Below the pieces are notes generated by a model. That model saw only the letters and a list, made by a program, of their open reading frames with translations. It did not search any database and was not told the DNA's origin. A program made the translations under genes and the position numbers. 53,513 bases of DNA, from positions 1 to 53,513 of the forward strand of contig NZ_CALMFY010000164.1 in the NCBI RefSeq assembly GCF_937863485.1, given 5' to 3'. The DNA comes from an uncultured Nostoc sp. (GTDB lineage Bacteria > Cyanobacteriota > Cyanobacteriia > Cyanobacteriales > Nostocaceae). Shown in pieces: positions 25,553-34,130 of the stretch (within the stretch, counting starts at the first letter, position 1; each line of letters opens with the position of its first letter).

Positions 25553-25727
25553 GAGCCTTGGGGAGACAGCTACGCTTTAATGGGGTGGGGTTCTTGGGGT
25601 TTAATAAGTAATTAAGCGGACATGATATAAGAGGTTTTATTATGCAAAACCGTCCCTCTCCAACTTCCAAAGGCACAGACTTGAAATTAGTTCAAGCCAG
25701 GGAGAGGTTCGTGGAACTGACGTCATA

Positions 25728-25824
25728 TTACAGCAGTTTTCATGTATTTGAACCGCATCTGTCGTAAGGGCACAGCAATGCTGTGCCCCTACCGCGTGGT
25801 TTATTTACCTGAAAATAGCTGTAA
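25728..25824. repeat. MITE-like element, family D, copy 3
   Basis: A 97-base copy with the same ends as 1371-1466 and 6067-6162. Its central stem is GGGCACAGCA with TGCTGTGCCCC, different in sequence from copy 1 but equally complementary. Confidence 0.85.
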
Positions 25825-25860
25825 ATACATTACGATCGCACCTTTACCAAAACCTACCAG

Positions 25861-25971
25861 CTAGTACGCTACGGCGGAAATAGAGCAACCATTTAAAATC
25901 CCTAAAGAGCTTATTCCATATTACTTTTGACTTTTGACTTTTGATTTTTGACTTCCGCCTTGCGGTACTAG
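25861..25971. repeat. MITE-like element, family H (CTAGTAC...CGGCGGAAAT ends) with heptanucleotide run
   Basis: The left end CTAGTACGCTACGGCGGAAA pairs imperfectly with the right end ACTTCCGCCTTGCGGTACTA. Just inside the right end is a run of TTTTGAC heptanucleotides (about 25924-25950). A solo left end of the same family is at 51655-51675. Confidence 0.7.
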
Positions 25972-25993
25972 CCTCTGTACCCTACTAAACAAA

Positions 25994-26021
25994 ACGCACA
26001 CCAATTGTGATTAGTGTGCGT
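25994..26021 (-). terminator. Rho-independent terminator of thrS
   Basis: On the minus strand the stem ACGCACAC pairs with GTGTGCGT and is followed by TTTGTTT. It lies 14 bases beyond the thrS stop codon. Confidence 0.8.
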
Positions 26022-26034
26022 CTGCGGTTAGATT

Positions 26035-27876
26035 TTAGAAATTCTCGAACTTAGCGATCGCATCCTTCATCTTATCCACCACCTCATCTACAGGGATGAC
26101 TCCCAATTCCCCAGAAGCGCGAGTACGGATACTCAAAGTATTAGTTTCCACTTCCTTAGCTCCCACCACAGCCATCACGGGTATTTTTTCTTTCTCTGCA
26201 TTGCGAATCTGTTTACCCAAGCGATCGCCACTGGTATCAACTTCTGCACGGATGCCCAACGCTCTCATTTTCGTTACCACATCTTTAGCAAAGTCTACCT
26301 GTATATCACCCACTGGCAGTAATCTAGCTTGCACTGGCGCTAACCATAAAGGGAAATCACCCGCATATTCTTCAATTAAGATCCCAATTAGCCGTTCTAG
26401 TGAACCAAAAGGCGCACGGTGAATCATTACTGGGCGTTTGCGAACACCATCTTCGGCGACATACTCTAAATCAAAGCGTTCTGGCAAAATGTAATCTACC
26501 TGCACAGTTCCTAATTGCCACTCCCGATCTAGGGCATCACTAAAGATAAAGTCAAGTTTTGGCCCATAAAATGCCGCTTCCCCAACTCCCTCAAAGTGTT
26601 CCATCCCCAAGGTTTCAACTGCACGGCGAATCGCCCCTTCGGCTTTGTCCCAAACTTCATCGTCACCGATGTACTTATCACTAGCTGGATCGCGGAAACT
26701 AAGTCTAGCTTTAAAGTTCTTTAGTTGCAGACTATTGAACACCGACAAAATCAAATCCACTACACTGAGGAATTCGCTGTCTAGCTGTTCTGGGGTGACG
26801 AACAGGTGAGAATCATCCACAGTAAAACCGCGCACCCGCGTTAAGCCGCCCAATTCCCCTGATTGTTCGTAGCGGTAAACAGTACCAAATTCTGCAAATC
26901 GCAAAGGTAGTTCCCGATAGGAGCGTAACTCACTCTTATATATTTGGATGTGAAAAGGGCAATTCATCGGCTTCAAGACAAAGCCCTGTTCATTAGCAGC
27001 AGACTCCTGATCATCCGCCATTAAGGGGAACATATCTTCTTTATATTTCTGCCAATGTCCAGAGGTTTTAAATAAATCTACTCTGGCAATGTGAGGTGTT
27101 ACTACAGGTAAATAACCCCGTTTTATCTGTTCTTGCTTGAGGAAATCTTCTAAAGTACTCCGCAACAGAGTGCCTTTGGGCGTCCACAAAGGTAAACCCG
27201 GCCCCACTTGGTCAGAAAATATAAATAATCCTAGTTCCTTACCCAGCTTCCGGTGATCTCGCCGCAGCGCTTCTTCTTTGCGTCGCTTATATTCAGTGAG
27301 TTGTTCTGGGCTTTCCCAGGCGGTGGCGTAGATGCGTTGTAGTTGAGCTTTAGTTTCATCCCCACGCCAATAAGCACCAGCAACGCTTTCTAATTCAACT
27401 GCTTTCGGGTTTAATTCACTGGTATTTTCCAGATGAGGCCCTCCACACAAATCCCACCATTCATTCCCCACGTGGTAAATCGTGATTGGTTCCTCTTTGA
27501 TATCTCCCAGGATTTCTAGCTTGTAAGGCTCCTTAATTTCCTGAATCCGGCGTTCGGCTTCTTCGCGGCTGACTTCTTCCCGAATGACTGGGAGTTTGCG
27601 ATTGATAATTTTCACCATCTCTTTCTTGATGGCTTTGAGATCATTTTCGCTAAATGGTTGTGGATTGTCGAAGTCATAGTAAAAACCGTTTTCAATCCAA
27701 GGGCCGATTGTAACTTGTGCCTTGGGAAACAGCTTTTGTACTGCCATTGCCATTACATGGGAAGCAGTGTGGCGAATCTTTTTTAAGTTCTCCGATTCGC
27801 TGGTACGCGGTAAATAAATTTTTTCAACTTGTTCTGACTGATTTGATGAATTTGGCGACATTGGCTGCTGAACCAT
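26035..27876 (-). CDS. thrS: Threonyl-tRNA synthetase
   Basis: A class II aminoacyl-tRNA synthetase of 613 residues from ATG 27876. It lacks the N-terminal TGS domain, as I recall for cyanobacterial ThrRS. The editing domain has the RHTASH (HxxxH) and CGGPH metal-site motifs. The catalytic core shows the zinc ligands in MNCPFH, DDSHLF and IHRAPFGS, and motif 2 YRYEQSGE...TRVRGF. The C-terminal anticodon-binding domain (LLPVGDIQVDFAKDV) is complete. An in-frame TTG at 27927 would extend the protein by 17 residues. Anabaena has two ThrRS paralogues, one induced by zinc limitation; which one this is cannot be decided here. Confidence 0.95.
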   Translation of the reverse strand: MVQQPMSPNSSNQSEQVEKIYLPRTSESENLKKIRHTASHVMAMAVQKLFPKAQVTIGPWIENGFYYDFDNPQPFSENDLKAIKKEMVKIINRKLPVIREEVSREEAERRIQEIKEPYKLEILGDIKEEPITIYHVGNEWWDLCGGPHLENTSELNPKAVELESVAGAYWRGDETKAQLQRIYATAWESPEQLTEYKRRKEEALRRDHRKLGKELGLFIFSDQVGPGLPLWTPKGTLLRSTLEDFLKQEQIKRGYLPVVTPHIARVDLFKTSGHWQKYKEDMFPLMADDQESAANEQGFVLKPMNCPFHIQIYKSELRSYRELPLRFAEFGTVYRYEQSGELGGLTRVRGFTVDDSHLFVTPEQLDSEFLSVVDLILSVFNSLQLKNFKARLSFRDPASDKYIGDDEVWDKAEGAIRRAVETLGMEHFEGVGEAAFYGPKLDFIFSDALDREWQLGTVQVDYILPERFDLEYVAEDGVRKRPVMIHRAPFGSLERLIGILIEEYAGDFPLWLAPVQARLLPVGDIQVDFAKDVVTKMRALGIRAEVDTSGDRLGKQIRNAEKEKIPVMAVVGAKEVETNTLSIRTRASGELGVIPVDEVVDKMKDAIAKFENF

Positions 27877-28290
27877 TGGCGAAGTGATTACAAAAGGTGA
27901 TTTATCTGAATCTGTAGGCTTATTCAACTATAACGACTTTGATTTTTGCCAGTTCGGCTTTCTCTTCCAACTACTGAATTAATTTATGAGCGGGGATGAA
28001 GATAAATTTTTGATTGGTTAGCTGAGTGTCAAACTCAGAATTCCAGGCGTAGGCGTAGCCCGTCGTAGACATCGCTAATTTATCTTATGGATTACAACTC
28101 GGTGTCAGCTATACCTATAGATGCCTCTCCAAAGGAAGTGTACAAACCCGATATCAAGACTATATAATAAATTATGTGTTCTTTGTTACATCTTTTCACC
28201 TCTTTTGAATTATGAGAGAAATAATAAAAGTGTTAAGAAACATAAAGAACGTTAATATTAGTAAGCAAGTTGGAAATATAGTTCTCATTT
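27877..28290. other. Intergenic region with one dispersed repeat
   Basis: A divergent promoter region between thrS and the DUF2605 gene. A 29-base copy of the GCGTAGGCGTAGCCC-type repeat lies at 28047-28075. The last 150 bases are AT-rich. No gene is seen. Confidence 0.55.
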
Positions 28291-28608
28291 ATGTCAAACT
28301 CAAATGTACCAGGGCCTGAGTTGCTGAAAACGGTTTTAGAACCTCTGCTAGAAGATTTTCAACATTGGTTTACGCGATCGCGCCATTTACTCGAAACTGA
28401 GCAACTATCATTTATGAGTGACCAAGAGCAATCTGACTTGCTCTTGCGGATTAAGCAAGCGCAAGATGAACTAAATACGGCGAAGATGCTATTTACTGCA
28501 ACTGATAAACAAGTCGGGATTGATATGGCAACGATAATGCCTTGGCATCAACTAGTAACAGAATGCTGGAATGTGGCAATGCGCTTCCGTCAAGGGCGTG
28601 AAGTCTAA
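28291..28608 (+). CDS. DUF2605 domain protein
   Basis: A 105-residue helical protein of the cyanobacteria-specific DUF2605 family (ELLKTVLEPLLEDFQHWFTRSRHLLE at the N-terminus). The function is unknown. It is followed 306 bases later by a DUF2973 membrane protein, a pairing I recall as common in cyanobacteria, so a shared role is plausible. Confidence 0.8.
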   Translation: MSNSNVPGPELLKTVLEPLLEDFQHWFTRSRHLLETEQLSFMSDQEQSDLLLRIKQAQDELNTAKMLFTATDKQVGIDMATIMPWHQLVTECWNVAMRFRQGREV

Positions 28609-28719
28609 GCAGCAGATGGGAGCATTTGCTAAATTTTGGCAGACTACTTAGCGATGTCTAACGACAAAATGCTAGATCAGTCGTTAAAGAGATAGTACAA
28701 AAATCTTAACAATTTATTA

Positions 28720-28746
28720 ACATTATTTTGATTAACAAAATAATGT
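28720..28746. promoter_or_regulatory. AT-rich perfect hairpin between DUF2605 and DUF2973 genes
   Basis: ACATTATTTTG and CAAAATAATGT form an 11-bp stem over a five-base loop. There is no T-tract. It could be an operator, an attenuator or an mRNA-processing site in the 306-base gap 28609-28914. Confidence 0.5.
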
Positions 28747-28914
28747 ATCCTATGTTACCGTAAGTTGAATAACGGTTGACAAATAGCTCCATATAAATGT
28801 AAACGCACGTAAAAGAGCGCGTTAAATACTTGTCCTAACTGTGAGTCACAGTATCGGCGAAGTAAAGCGTTACAAAATAAAGTTTTAAAAATTGTTGTTT
28901 TGGAGGAAAATCTA

Positions 28915-29244
28915 ATGTTACACCTGCTTTACATTCTTGCTTTTACAATCCTTGCATTTATAGCTGTTGGCAACTTAATTCGTAACCTGATCATGTTCAG
29001 TTTTGATCGGGATCGAACTTACCCGACGAATTCCTCGGCAATGAATAATCAAGGTAACTATGGTTATTATTCATCAAAAAAACAGTTTGTACCCCATCCA
29101 GAGTTATTAGATAGCGCGGGCAACTTAATTAAAGAGCCACTTTTGGTAATGCGTTCGATTAACGTTGAAGATGCGCGTCAACATCTCGATGCACTTTATG
29201 AAGCATCCCCAGGACATAAGAGAGAAAATTCAGAGGAAGCTTAA
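28915..29244 (+). CDS. DUF2973 domain membrane protein
   Basis: A 109-residue protein with one N-terminal transmembrane helix (LHLLYILAFTILAFIAVGNL) and a soluble tail. It belongs to the cyanobacterial DUF2973 family of unknown function. GGAGG at 28902-28906 is nine bases before ATG 28915 and fixes the start over an in-frame TTG at 28900. Its stop codon overlaps the end of a MITE-like repeat. Confidence 0.85.
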   Translation: MLHLLYILAFTILAFIAVGNLIRNLIMFSFDRDRTYPTNSSAMNNQGNYGYYSSKKQFVPHPELLDSAGNLIKEPLLVMRSINVEDARQHLDALYEASPGHKRENSEEA

Positions 29245-29410
29245 GAGGTTGTTTGAAAAGTTATAAAGTATACTTAAAACCCCGCTTTTATTCCTCTCCT
29301 TTATAGGAAAAAAGGCTTTGAAACCCCCATTTCCTTGTAGAGAAGGCTTGATCGGGGGTTAAATTTCTGAGGTTTTGATGTTAATAACAATACTTTTCAA
29401 ACATCCTCTA
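29244..29410. repeat. MITE-like element, family I (AGAGGTTGTTTGAAAAGT ends)
   Basis: The left end AGAGGTTGTTTGAAAAGT pairs with the right end ACTTTTCAAACATCCTCT (one mismatch). It begins on the last base of the DUF2973 stop codon. The interior has an imperfect ACCCCCAT/ATCGGGGGT pairing. No coding capacity. Confidence 0.75.
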
Positions 29411-29485
29411 AGAGTTAGGAATTAGCAGTTTGGGTGTAAATAATTGTTGTTTTTACATCCTTAACCCAACTTTAAGCAGAAATAT

Positions 29486-29631
29486 TAGACCTCTTGCATA
29501 AATCAAAAGCCCTCACCCTAAATCCCTCTCCCATCCTTGGGAGAGGGACTTTGAAATTGCCTCCCCTTCTCCCAATTTTGGGAGAAGGGGTTGGGGGTTG
29601 AGGGTAGTTTTGCATTCGTGCAAGAGGTCTA
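29486..29631. repeat. MITE-like element, family C (TAGACCTCTTGCA ends, shared double-hairpin core)
   Basis: The ends are TAGACCTCTTGCA and its exact complement TGCAAGAGGTCTA. Between them lies the same core as families A and B: CCCTCTCCC/GGGAGAGGG followed by CTCCCCTTCTCCC/GGGAGAAGGGG. The gap 29411-29797 has nothing else recognisable. Confidence 0.8.
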
Positions 29632-29797
29632 TTATAACCATCTTTGAATTTGAGGCGATCGCGTCGGTAAGCTGGTAAGTTAACATTTAGTAACAGCAGT
29701 AAGAGAGAAGCTAAATCCAGCTGAGTAGCGGGAATTATCTGGTTGTGTTCGAGGTTACTAGCATAAAATAACCTGTCATCTATTATTTAGAAGTGCA

Positions 29798-30010
29798 TTG
29801 ACCAGATTTGAGTTCATAGTAGATGGGCCACCAGTATCACAACAAGCTCGTAAACGCGGTAAGGGCAATCGGCTTCAAGATTGGAAAAAGACAGTGCGAC
29901 AAGAGGCTGAAAAATATTGGTCTTTGGAACAAAAAACAGCTACTGGGTTGGTTATGCTCCAGATAACCTATTTCTATGATTCTATTCAAATAGATATAGA
30001 ACCCATTTGA
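29798..30010 (+). pseudogene. RusA-like resolvase family gene, truncated by an IS element
   Basis: The frame reads MTRFEFIVDGPPVSQQARKR and on to ITYFYDSIQIDIE before it runs into the IS at 29995 and stops. This matches the N-terminal half of RusA-family Holliday junction resolvase-like proteins of cyanobacteria; the following IPKPI(x)DAL segment with catalytic aspartates is missing. The start is TTG. I found no continuation after the IS right end, so the 3' half is lost rather than displaced. Confidence 0.65.
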
Positions 30011-30931
30011 TATCTATGCCTGAGCTAAACGCTTGAGCATGAGCCGGATAAAACAGAGATTGAGCTTGGCAGTCGCATGAGCCAGAGTTCGCTCAAAGTT
30101 TTTAACCAAACTCTTACATCGTTCCATCCAAGCATTCGAGCGTTCTCTTCCCCCAACGAGTTGCGATGGCGTACCCGCCCGCCGTAGGCGATCGGAACAA
30201 AGCCTGCAATGCCTTGGGTTGCAATTTCTGCTTTTGTGGGTTTGGGTGCCAGTTGGAATCGGATCTTGGTCATTATCCGAGGGTAGAGTATTTGCAGAGC
30301 AGTTGTGATTTTGTCTGGGTGGTAGCCGTCGCCCGTGCAGAATCGTAATTTTTGGTATGTTTACAGGCTTGGCACGAAAGTACTCCAAATTTTGGGTCAA
30401 TAGTTCAATCAAGCCACCGTCATCACTCATACTGGCTTTGGTGCAGTGAGTGAAGAATGGTAGACCAAGAGTATCTACTGCCAAGTGTCGTTTGATGCCA
30501 TTGGTACATTTGTAATGACAGAACCCTTTGGACTCTACACCTGCATTGCAGGTATTCTTGACTGCAACCGAAGTCGATGATCAGCAGGGTTGTCCACTTT
30601 AGTTTTTTTTTGCGCGTTCGCGCACAATCCCTAAGCAACGTCGTCATCATCCGCTCTAGCACCTCCGTCTCTCGCCACTGCAAGGAGATGCCAAAACACT
30701 GTTGAGTAGGGCGGTAAATATGCAGGGTAAATCGCACCAGTTACACCCATTCTTAAGTTGATAAAAGATACCATCTAAAATTTGTCGCTTTGTCCACAAT
30801 GGATGTCTAGTTTGCTTCTTATGGGGCAACAGTGGTTCAATGATTTCCCACTCTTTGTCGCTTAAACTGCTAGAGTATGGCATTTATTTCTCATCTTACC
30901 CTCTCTCCCAAGATCCCAAATGGGTTCTATA
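29995..30931 (-). mobile_element. IS5-family insertion sequence, decayed
   Basis: An element of about 0.94 kb bounded by TATAGAACCCATTTGATATCT at left and its near complement at right (two mismatches). The outermost TATA or TA may be the duplicated target. The transposase on the minus strand is broken by several frameshifts. A 3' fragment of a relative lies at 31503-31655. Confidence 0.8.
30014..30883 (-). pseudogene. IS5-family transposase, multiply frameshifted
   Basis: The start is clear, MPYSSSLSDKEWEIIEPLLP, the IS5-type N-terminal domain. Later pieces fall in different frames: KKLKWTTLLIID, AVDTLGLPFFTHCTKASMSD, IMTKIRFQLAPKPTKAEIAT and ERSNAWMERCKSLVKNFERT to the end. At about 30163-30194 a GC-rich palindromic repeat of some 24 bases is inserted where the protein should continue to WVVERSN. 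The enzyme cannot be active. Confidence 0.8.
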
Positions 30932-31075
30932 AGCAAGATTCTGATAAATGAAGAGCAGCGCGTCGCGATAATCATCTTTCCCCCGAATCTTGATACCCTT
31001 GTGCTGCTAGTCTTAAAGAATATACTGCTGTTTTTCTTTATATTACGAGTAGCTAGCGAGGATCAAATTTTAAAT

Positions 31076-31291
31076 ATGGCTTTTGAGCAAATCGAAGCAT
31101 TTTTAAAGAAAATGCAGTCTGAACCTGAACTTAAAAACGAGGTGCTCGCAGCACCAACCGCAGATGATATTGCGCGAATAGCACTAAAGCTTGGTTTTGA
31201 ATTTTCAGGTGATGAATTATTGAGAATGTCAGGTAAGAAAATTGGCAGCATTACTGTTAGAAAAACTGATCTTCCTGGAGAGTACAACTAG
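31076..31291 (+). CDS. Nif11-type leader peptide (putative RiPP precursor)
   Basis: A 71-residue peptide. The N-terminal MAFEQIEAFLKKMQSEPEL and TADDIARIALKLGFEFSGDE segments match the Nif11 family, which serves as leader for some ribosomal natural products in cyanobacteria. The short tail after residue 52 (GKKIGSITVRKTDLPGEYN) has no Cys and few Ser/Thr, and no GG cleavage site is visible, so a processed core is not obvious. No modification enzyme or exporter is adjacent. An upstream in-frame extension to 30920 is IS-derived and rejected. It may be an orphan precursor or a Nif11 protein with another role. Confidence 0.7.
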   Translation: MAFEQIEAFLKKMQSEPELKNEVLAAPTADDIARIALKLGFEFSGDELLRMSGKKIGSITVRKTDLPGEYN

Positions 31292-31502
31292 GGGTCACGC
31301 GAGAATTTTTGAAGAAGGCAGCTATGCTGAGGGCAGAGGGCAGAAGGAACAATTGAATGGGGATTCAGACCCCAACCAATTGTCGGCGCCGTGTAGACGG
31401 CGGGGCTTTAAACCGCAAGTTCGCTTTGGTCACGGGCAGAGGGCTGGAAGCAGTATTCCCTTCTGCCTTCTGCCTCCGCGCTAAAGCCTTTCTTCGGTAA
31501 TT
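31292..31502. repeat. Patch of short inverted repeats
   Basis: GGCAGAGGGCAGAAGG near 31332 is mirrored by CCTTCTGCCTTCTGCCTC near 31460. Between them is a GGGGATTCAGACCCC hairpin inside a CAATTG pair, and a CGGCGGGGCTTTAAACCG segment. All are dispersed repeat types. No gene is seen. Confidence 0.55.
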
Positions 31503-31655
31503 GAGCGGTCGAATGCTTGGATGGGGCGCTGTAAGATCCTGGTCAAGAACTTTGAGTGAACACTATCGAATGCCACGACCAAGCTCAATCTTTGTTTTGT
31601 TAGGCTCATGCTTAAGAGACTCGCAGCTTCTTAGAGATATCAAATGGGTTCTATA
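31503..31655 (+). mobile_element. 3' fragment of an IS5-family element
   Basis: The plus-strand frame reads ERSNAWMGRCKILVKNFE, a TGA, then TLSNATTKLNLCFVRLMLKR to a stop at 31634. This matches the C-terminus of the transposase at 30014-30883. It is followed by the same terminal repeat, GATATCAAATGGGTTCTATA. The rest of this copy is gone. From 31656 to 31804 I see nothing. Confidence 0.8.
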
Positions 31656-31804
31656 TGAATTGATCGAGCTTACAGAGCAGCTTTTGAGAACTCTACACAC
31701 TGGTGATGAAGCAGACTAACACTGGGTTGGTTGGAGTGGATGGTAGGACAGCCCTGGTGCTGAATTTCAGGTCATGCTTAGTGCGATCGCCCGGCAGAAT
31801 AAAA

Positions 31805-31832
31805 TAGGGAGTGGGTAATTCACCACTCCCTA
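31805..31832 (-). terminator. Rho-independent terminator of the glycosidase gene
   Basis: On the minus strand TAGGGAGTGG pairs with CCACTCCCTA over an eight-base loop and is followed by TTTTATT. It lies just after the stop codon of the gene at 31839-34130. Confidence 0.8.
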
Positions 31833-31838
31833 CTCTTT

Positions 31839-34130
31839 CTAAGCTTCAATAACTACCCGAAGATTGCCCCGTTTTCTGGCAACGCGACAAGCAGTCGTAG
31901 TACCAGAACGCTCGAATTCCAAATCGAGGATGGTGGGGCCGACTCGCAAATTATGAAAGGACAGGCGATTAATCGATTCTGGCAAAGCGGGGTCGATTAT
32001 TCGCAAGCAGTTATTTTGAGCGTCAGGCACCAAGTTGACCATCATTTGCAGCAGTTGGAAGATACTCCCAGTAGCCCAAGCTTGGGGAGTACAGGCAACT
32101 GGATACTGCACAGGGGCATTATCACCGTTCCGTTCGTAGCCGCAGAAAAGTTCTGGAGGACGTTGGTAAGGCTGCCGACTAGTCATGTCGAATAAACCTT
32201 GGAAAAGTTCTAGGGCTTGATCGATAAGACCAAGCGATCGCAATCCCATTGCAATCAGAGCGTTATCATGGGGCCAAACTGAACCAATGTGATAGCCCAT
32301 TGGATTGTAGGCAGGTGACAAACTACTCAGGGTACGAATGCCCCAACCATTAAACATATCTGGTGCCCGCAAGCGTTCTGCTACACTATAGGCTTTTTCG
32401 GGTGTGAAGAGGCCCAAATGTAGACAATGACCAGGATTTGAGGTAATACTGTCTACTGGCTTGCCATCTCCATCCAAAGCTAAAGCGCAGAAATCTTGGT
32501 CTTCTACCCAAAAATCTCGATTAAAACGAACCTTAAGACTTCTAGCTTCTTCTTGCCAACGATCTGCCAAATCAAGCCGCTTCTTCATCCTAGCTATTTC
32601 TGCTAGGCGCATTTTTGCAGCATATACATAAGCTTGCACCTCACAAAGGGCAATTGGGCCATTGGCTAATTCTCCCTTGTGGTCTACAATACAGTCGCCA
32701 GAATCTTTCCAACCTTGGTTAACAAGACCGCGTTTGGATTTACGGAAGTAACTGAGGTAGCTGGTTTGTTTGGTATTGCGATCGATCCACTCCATTGCGG
32801 CTAGAGCATTCGGCCAAAGTTGCTCTAAGAGTTCTTGATCATGAGTCCAAGCATAATGTTCGGCATACAGCATCAGCCATAGCGGAGTGGCATCAACTGT
32901 ACCGTAGTAAGGTGTATGGGGAATTTCTTGACAACGAGCCATTTCTCCCAAACGTAACTCGTGCAAAATCTTACCCGGTTCTTCTTCGCGCCATTCGTCG
33001 TCGATTTGACCTTGGTATGTCGCCAGTAATATCAGGGTTTCCTTGGCGATTTGCGAGTTTAACATCAGGGCTTGGGAAGCTGTAATCAGCGAATCCCGTC
33101 CAAATAGTGTAGAAAACCACGGCACTCCAGCAGAAACAGTCTTATGCTTACCAAAAGACTGGCGCAACAAATACATATCTTGTTCAGCCCGCTCAATCAC
33201 TCGATTGAAGGTATTCTTATCTGAGCTAATGCGTGTAATTTGCTGTACCCAGTTTTGCTTCTCCATAAACTCAGCAGCTTTCGCCTGTCCTAAGGTGAAA
33301 GCTGCGCTTACAGTTGAACTGGACTGGTTGTTTTTCAACATATTCACTCGGTAGCCCAGCTTTTGAGTTTCGTGAGAAGCCAACTCTAGCTGCCAAACCG
33401 CAGTGTAACCCTTGAAATAGTTTGGTTGCCGCTGCTGAAATAGAATACGGGATTCCATCACCGACCCATCCAGACCTTGATAGGCGAGTGTTAAAGATTC
33501 TTCCCTAAAAGATGGTGGCTCTTTAGGTATAGGCAAAACGCCATCGACCAGAGAAAATGTTCCTTCTTCAGCCGTCGGTTCCGCTAGACGTAAAAGCCTA
33601 CCTCGTTTTTCTCTGTCATAGCCCCGGACTTCAAATAAATCAAGAAAATCTGCATCAAAGCTGATGCTTAGTTCAAAACTGACGGTAGTTGTGCTGTAGT
33701 TAGATATCTCTATTTCTTCAAATAGTGCCCCATTCAGCACGATTTCCCGGCGAATTCCTACAGTGTCGGCTTTCAGGCGTTCGTCGATTCTGGGGTTGGT
33801 ACATAAAACTGAGAGTGAAAACCCTTTTTCAGCAGTACTACTGAGGAGTACAGGCGATCGCCCTTCAATTTGCAACTCCAAGCGATTGATAAATCTTGTA
33901 TCACAACAAAACAGTCCCATGCTGGGATTGCCATCGTTGAGGGAACAGCCAGAAATGTTCCCGATAGTATCTGTTACAAAAAATAAATCATCATCTTTTA
34001 CCGTCAGTGTCGGTTGTGGCCTTTGACTCACAACACAAGGCCACTCCGGGATTGGTAATTGTTCGGCAGGAATAAAAGTTTTTCCATCCAGGAAAATTTT
34101 TTCCGGGGTCATTAGCGTATCCGGTGTCAT
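31839..34130 (-). CDS. Amylo-alpha-1,6-glucosidase / glycogen-debranching-type protein
   Basis: A 763-residue protein. The N-terminal third is the bacterial glycogen-debranching N domain (LFFVTDTIGNISGCS...LFCCDTRFINRLELQIEG). The C-terminal two thirds form an (alpha/alpha)6 barrel related to glycoside hydrolase family 133/15 (WFSTLFGRDSLITASQAL, GTVDATPLWLMLYAEHY, GYHIGSVWPHDNALIA). It has no signal peptide and is cytoplasmic. It probably trims alpha-1,6 branches of glycogen or a related glucan. The family includes proteins of unproven specificity. ATG 34130 or 34112 could be the start. Confidence 0.87.
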   Translation of the reverse strand: MTPDTLMTPEKIFLDGKTFIPAEQLPIPEWPCVVSQRPQPTLTVKDDDLFFVTDTIGNISGCSLNDGNPSMGLFCCDTRFINRLELQIEGRSPVLLSSTAEKGFSLSVLCTNPRIDERLKADTVGIRREIVLNGALFEEIEISNYSTTTVSFELSISFDADFLDLFEVRGYDREKRGRLLRLAEPTAEEGTFSLVDGVLPIPKEPPSFREESLTLAYQGLDGSVMESRILFQQRQPNYFKGYTAVWQLELASHETQKLGYRVNMLKNNQSSSTVSAAFTLGQAKAAEFMEKQNWVQQITRISSDKNTFNRVIERAEQDMYLLRQSFGKHKTVSAGVPWFSTLFGRDSLITASQALMLNSQIAKETLILLATYQGQIDDEWREEEPGKILHELRLGEMARCQEIPHTPYYGTVDATPLWLMLYAEHYAWTHDQELLEQLWPNALAAMEWIDRNTKQTSYLSYFRKSKRGLVNQGWKDSGDCIVDHKGELANGPIALCEVQAYVYAAKMRLAEIARMKKRLDLADRWQEEARSLKVRFNRDFWVEDQDFCALALDGDGKPVDSITSNPGHCLHLGLFTPEKAYSVAERLRAPDMFNGWGIRTLSSLSPAYNPMGYHIGSVWPHDNALIAMGLRSLGLIDQALELFQGLFDMTSRQPYQRPPELFCGYERNGDNAPVQYPVACTPQAWATGSIFQLLQMMVNLVPDAQNNCLRIIDPALPESINRLSFHNLRVGPTILDLEFERSGTTTACRVARKRGNLRVVIEA

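Noticed and set aside
30920..31075. N-terminal extension of the Nif11 gene
   Set aside because: The extension begins inside the IS right end and is hydrophobic, unlike any Nif11 leader. The internal ATG 31076 gives the normal family N-terminus.
31501..31719. 72-codon plus-strand frame
   Set aside because: The transposase C-terminal relic is in a different frame at the same place, and this frame has no similarity of its own.
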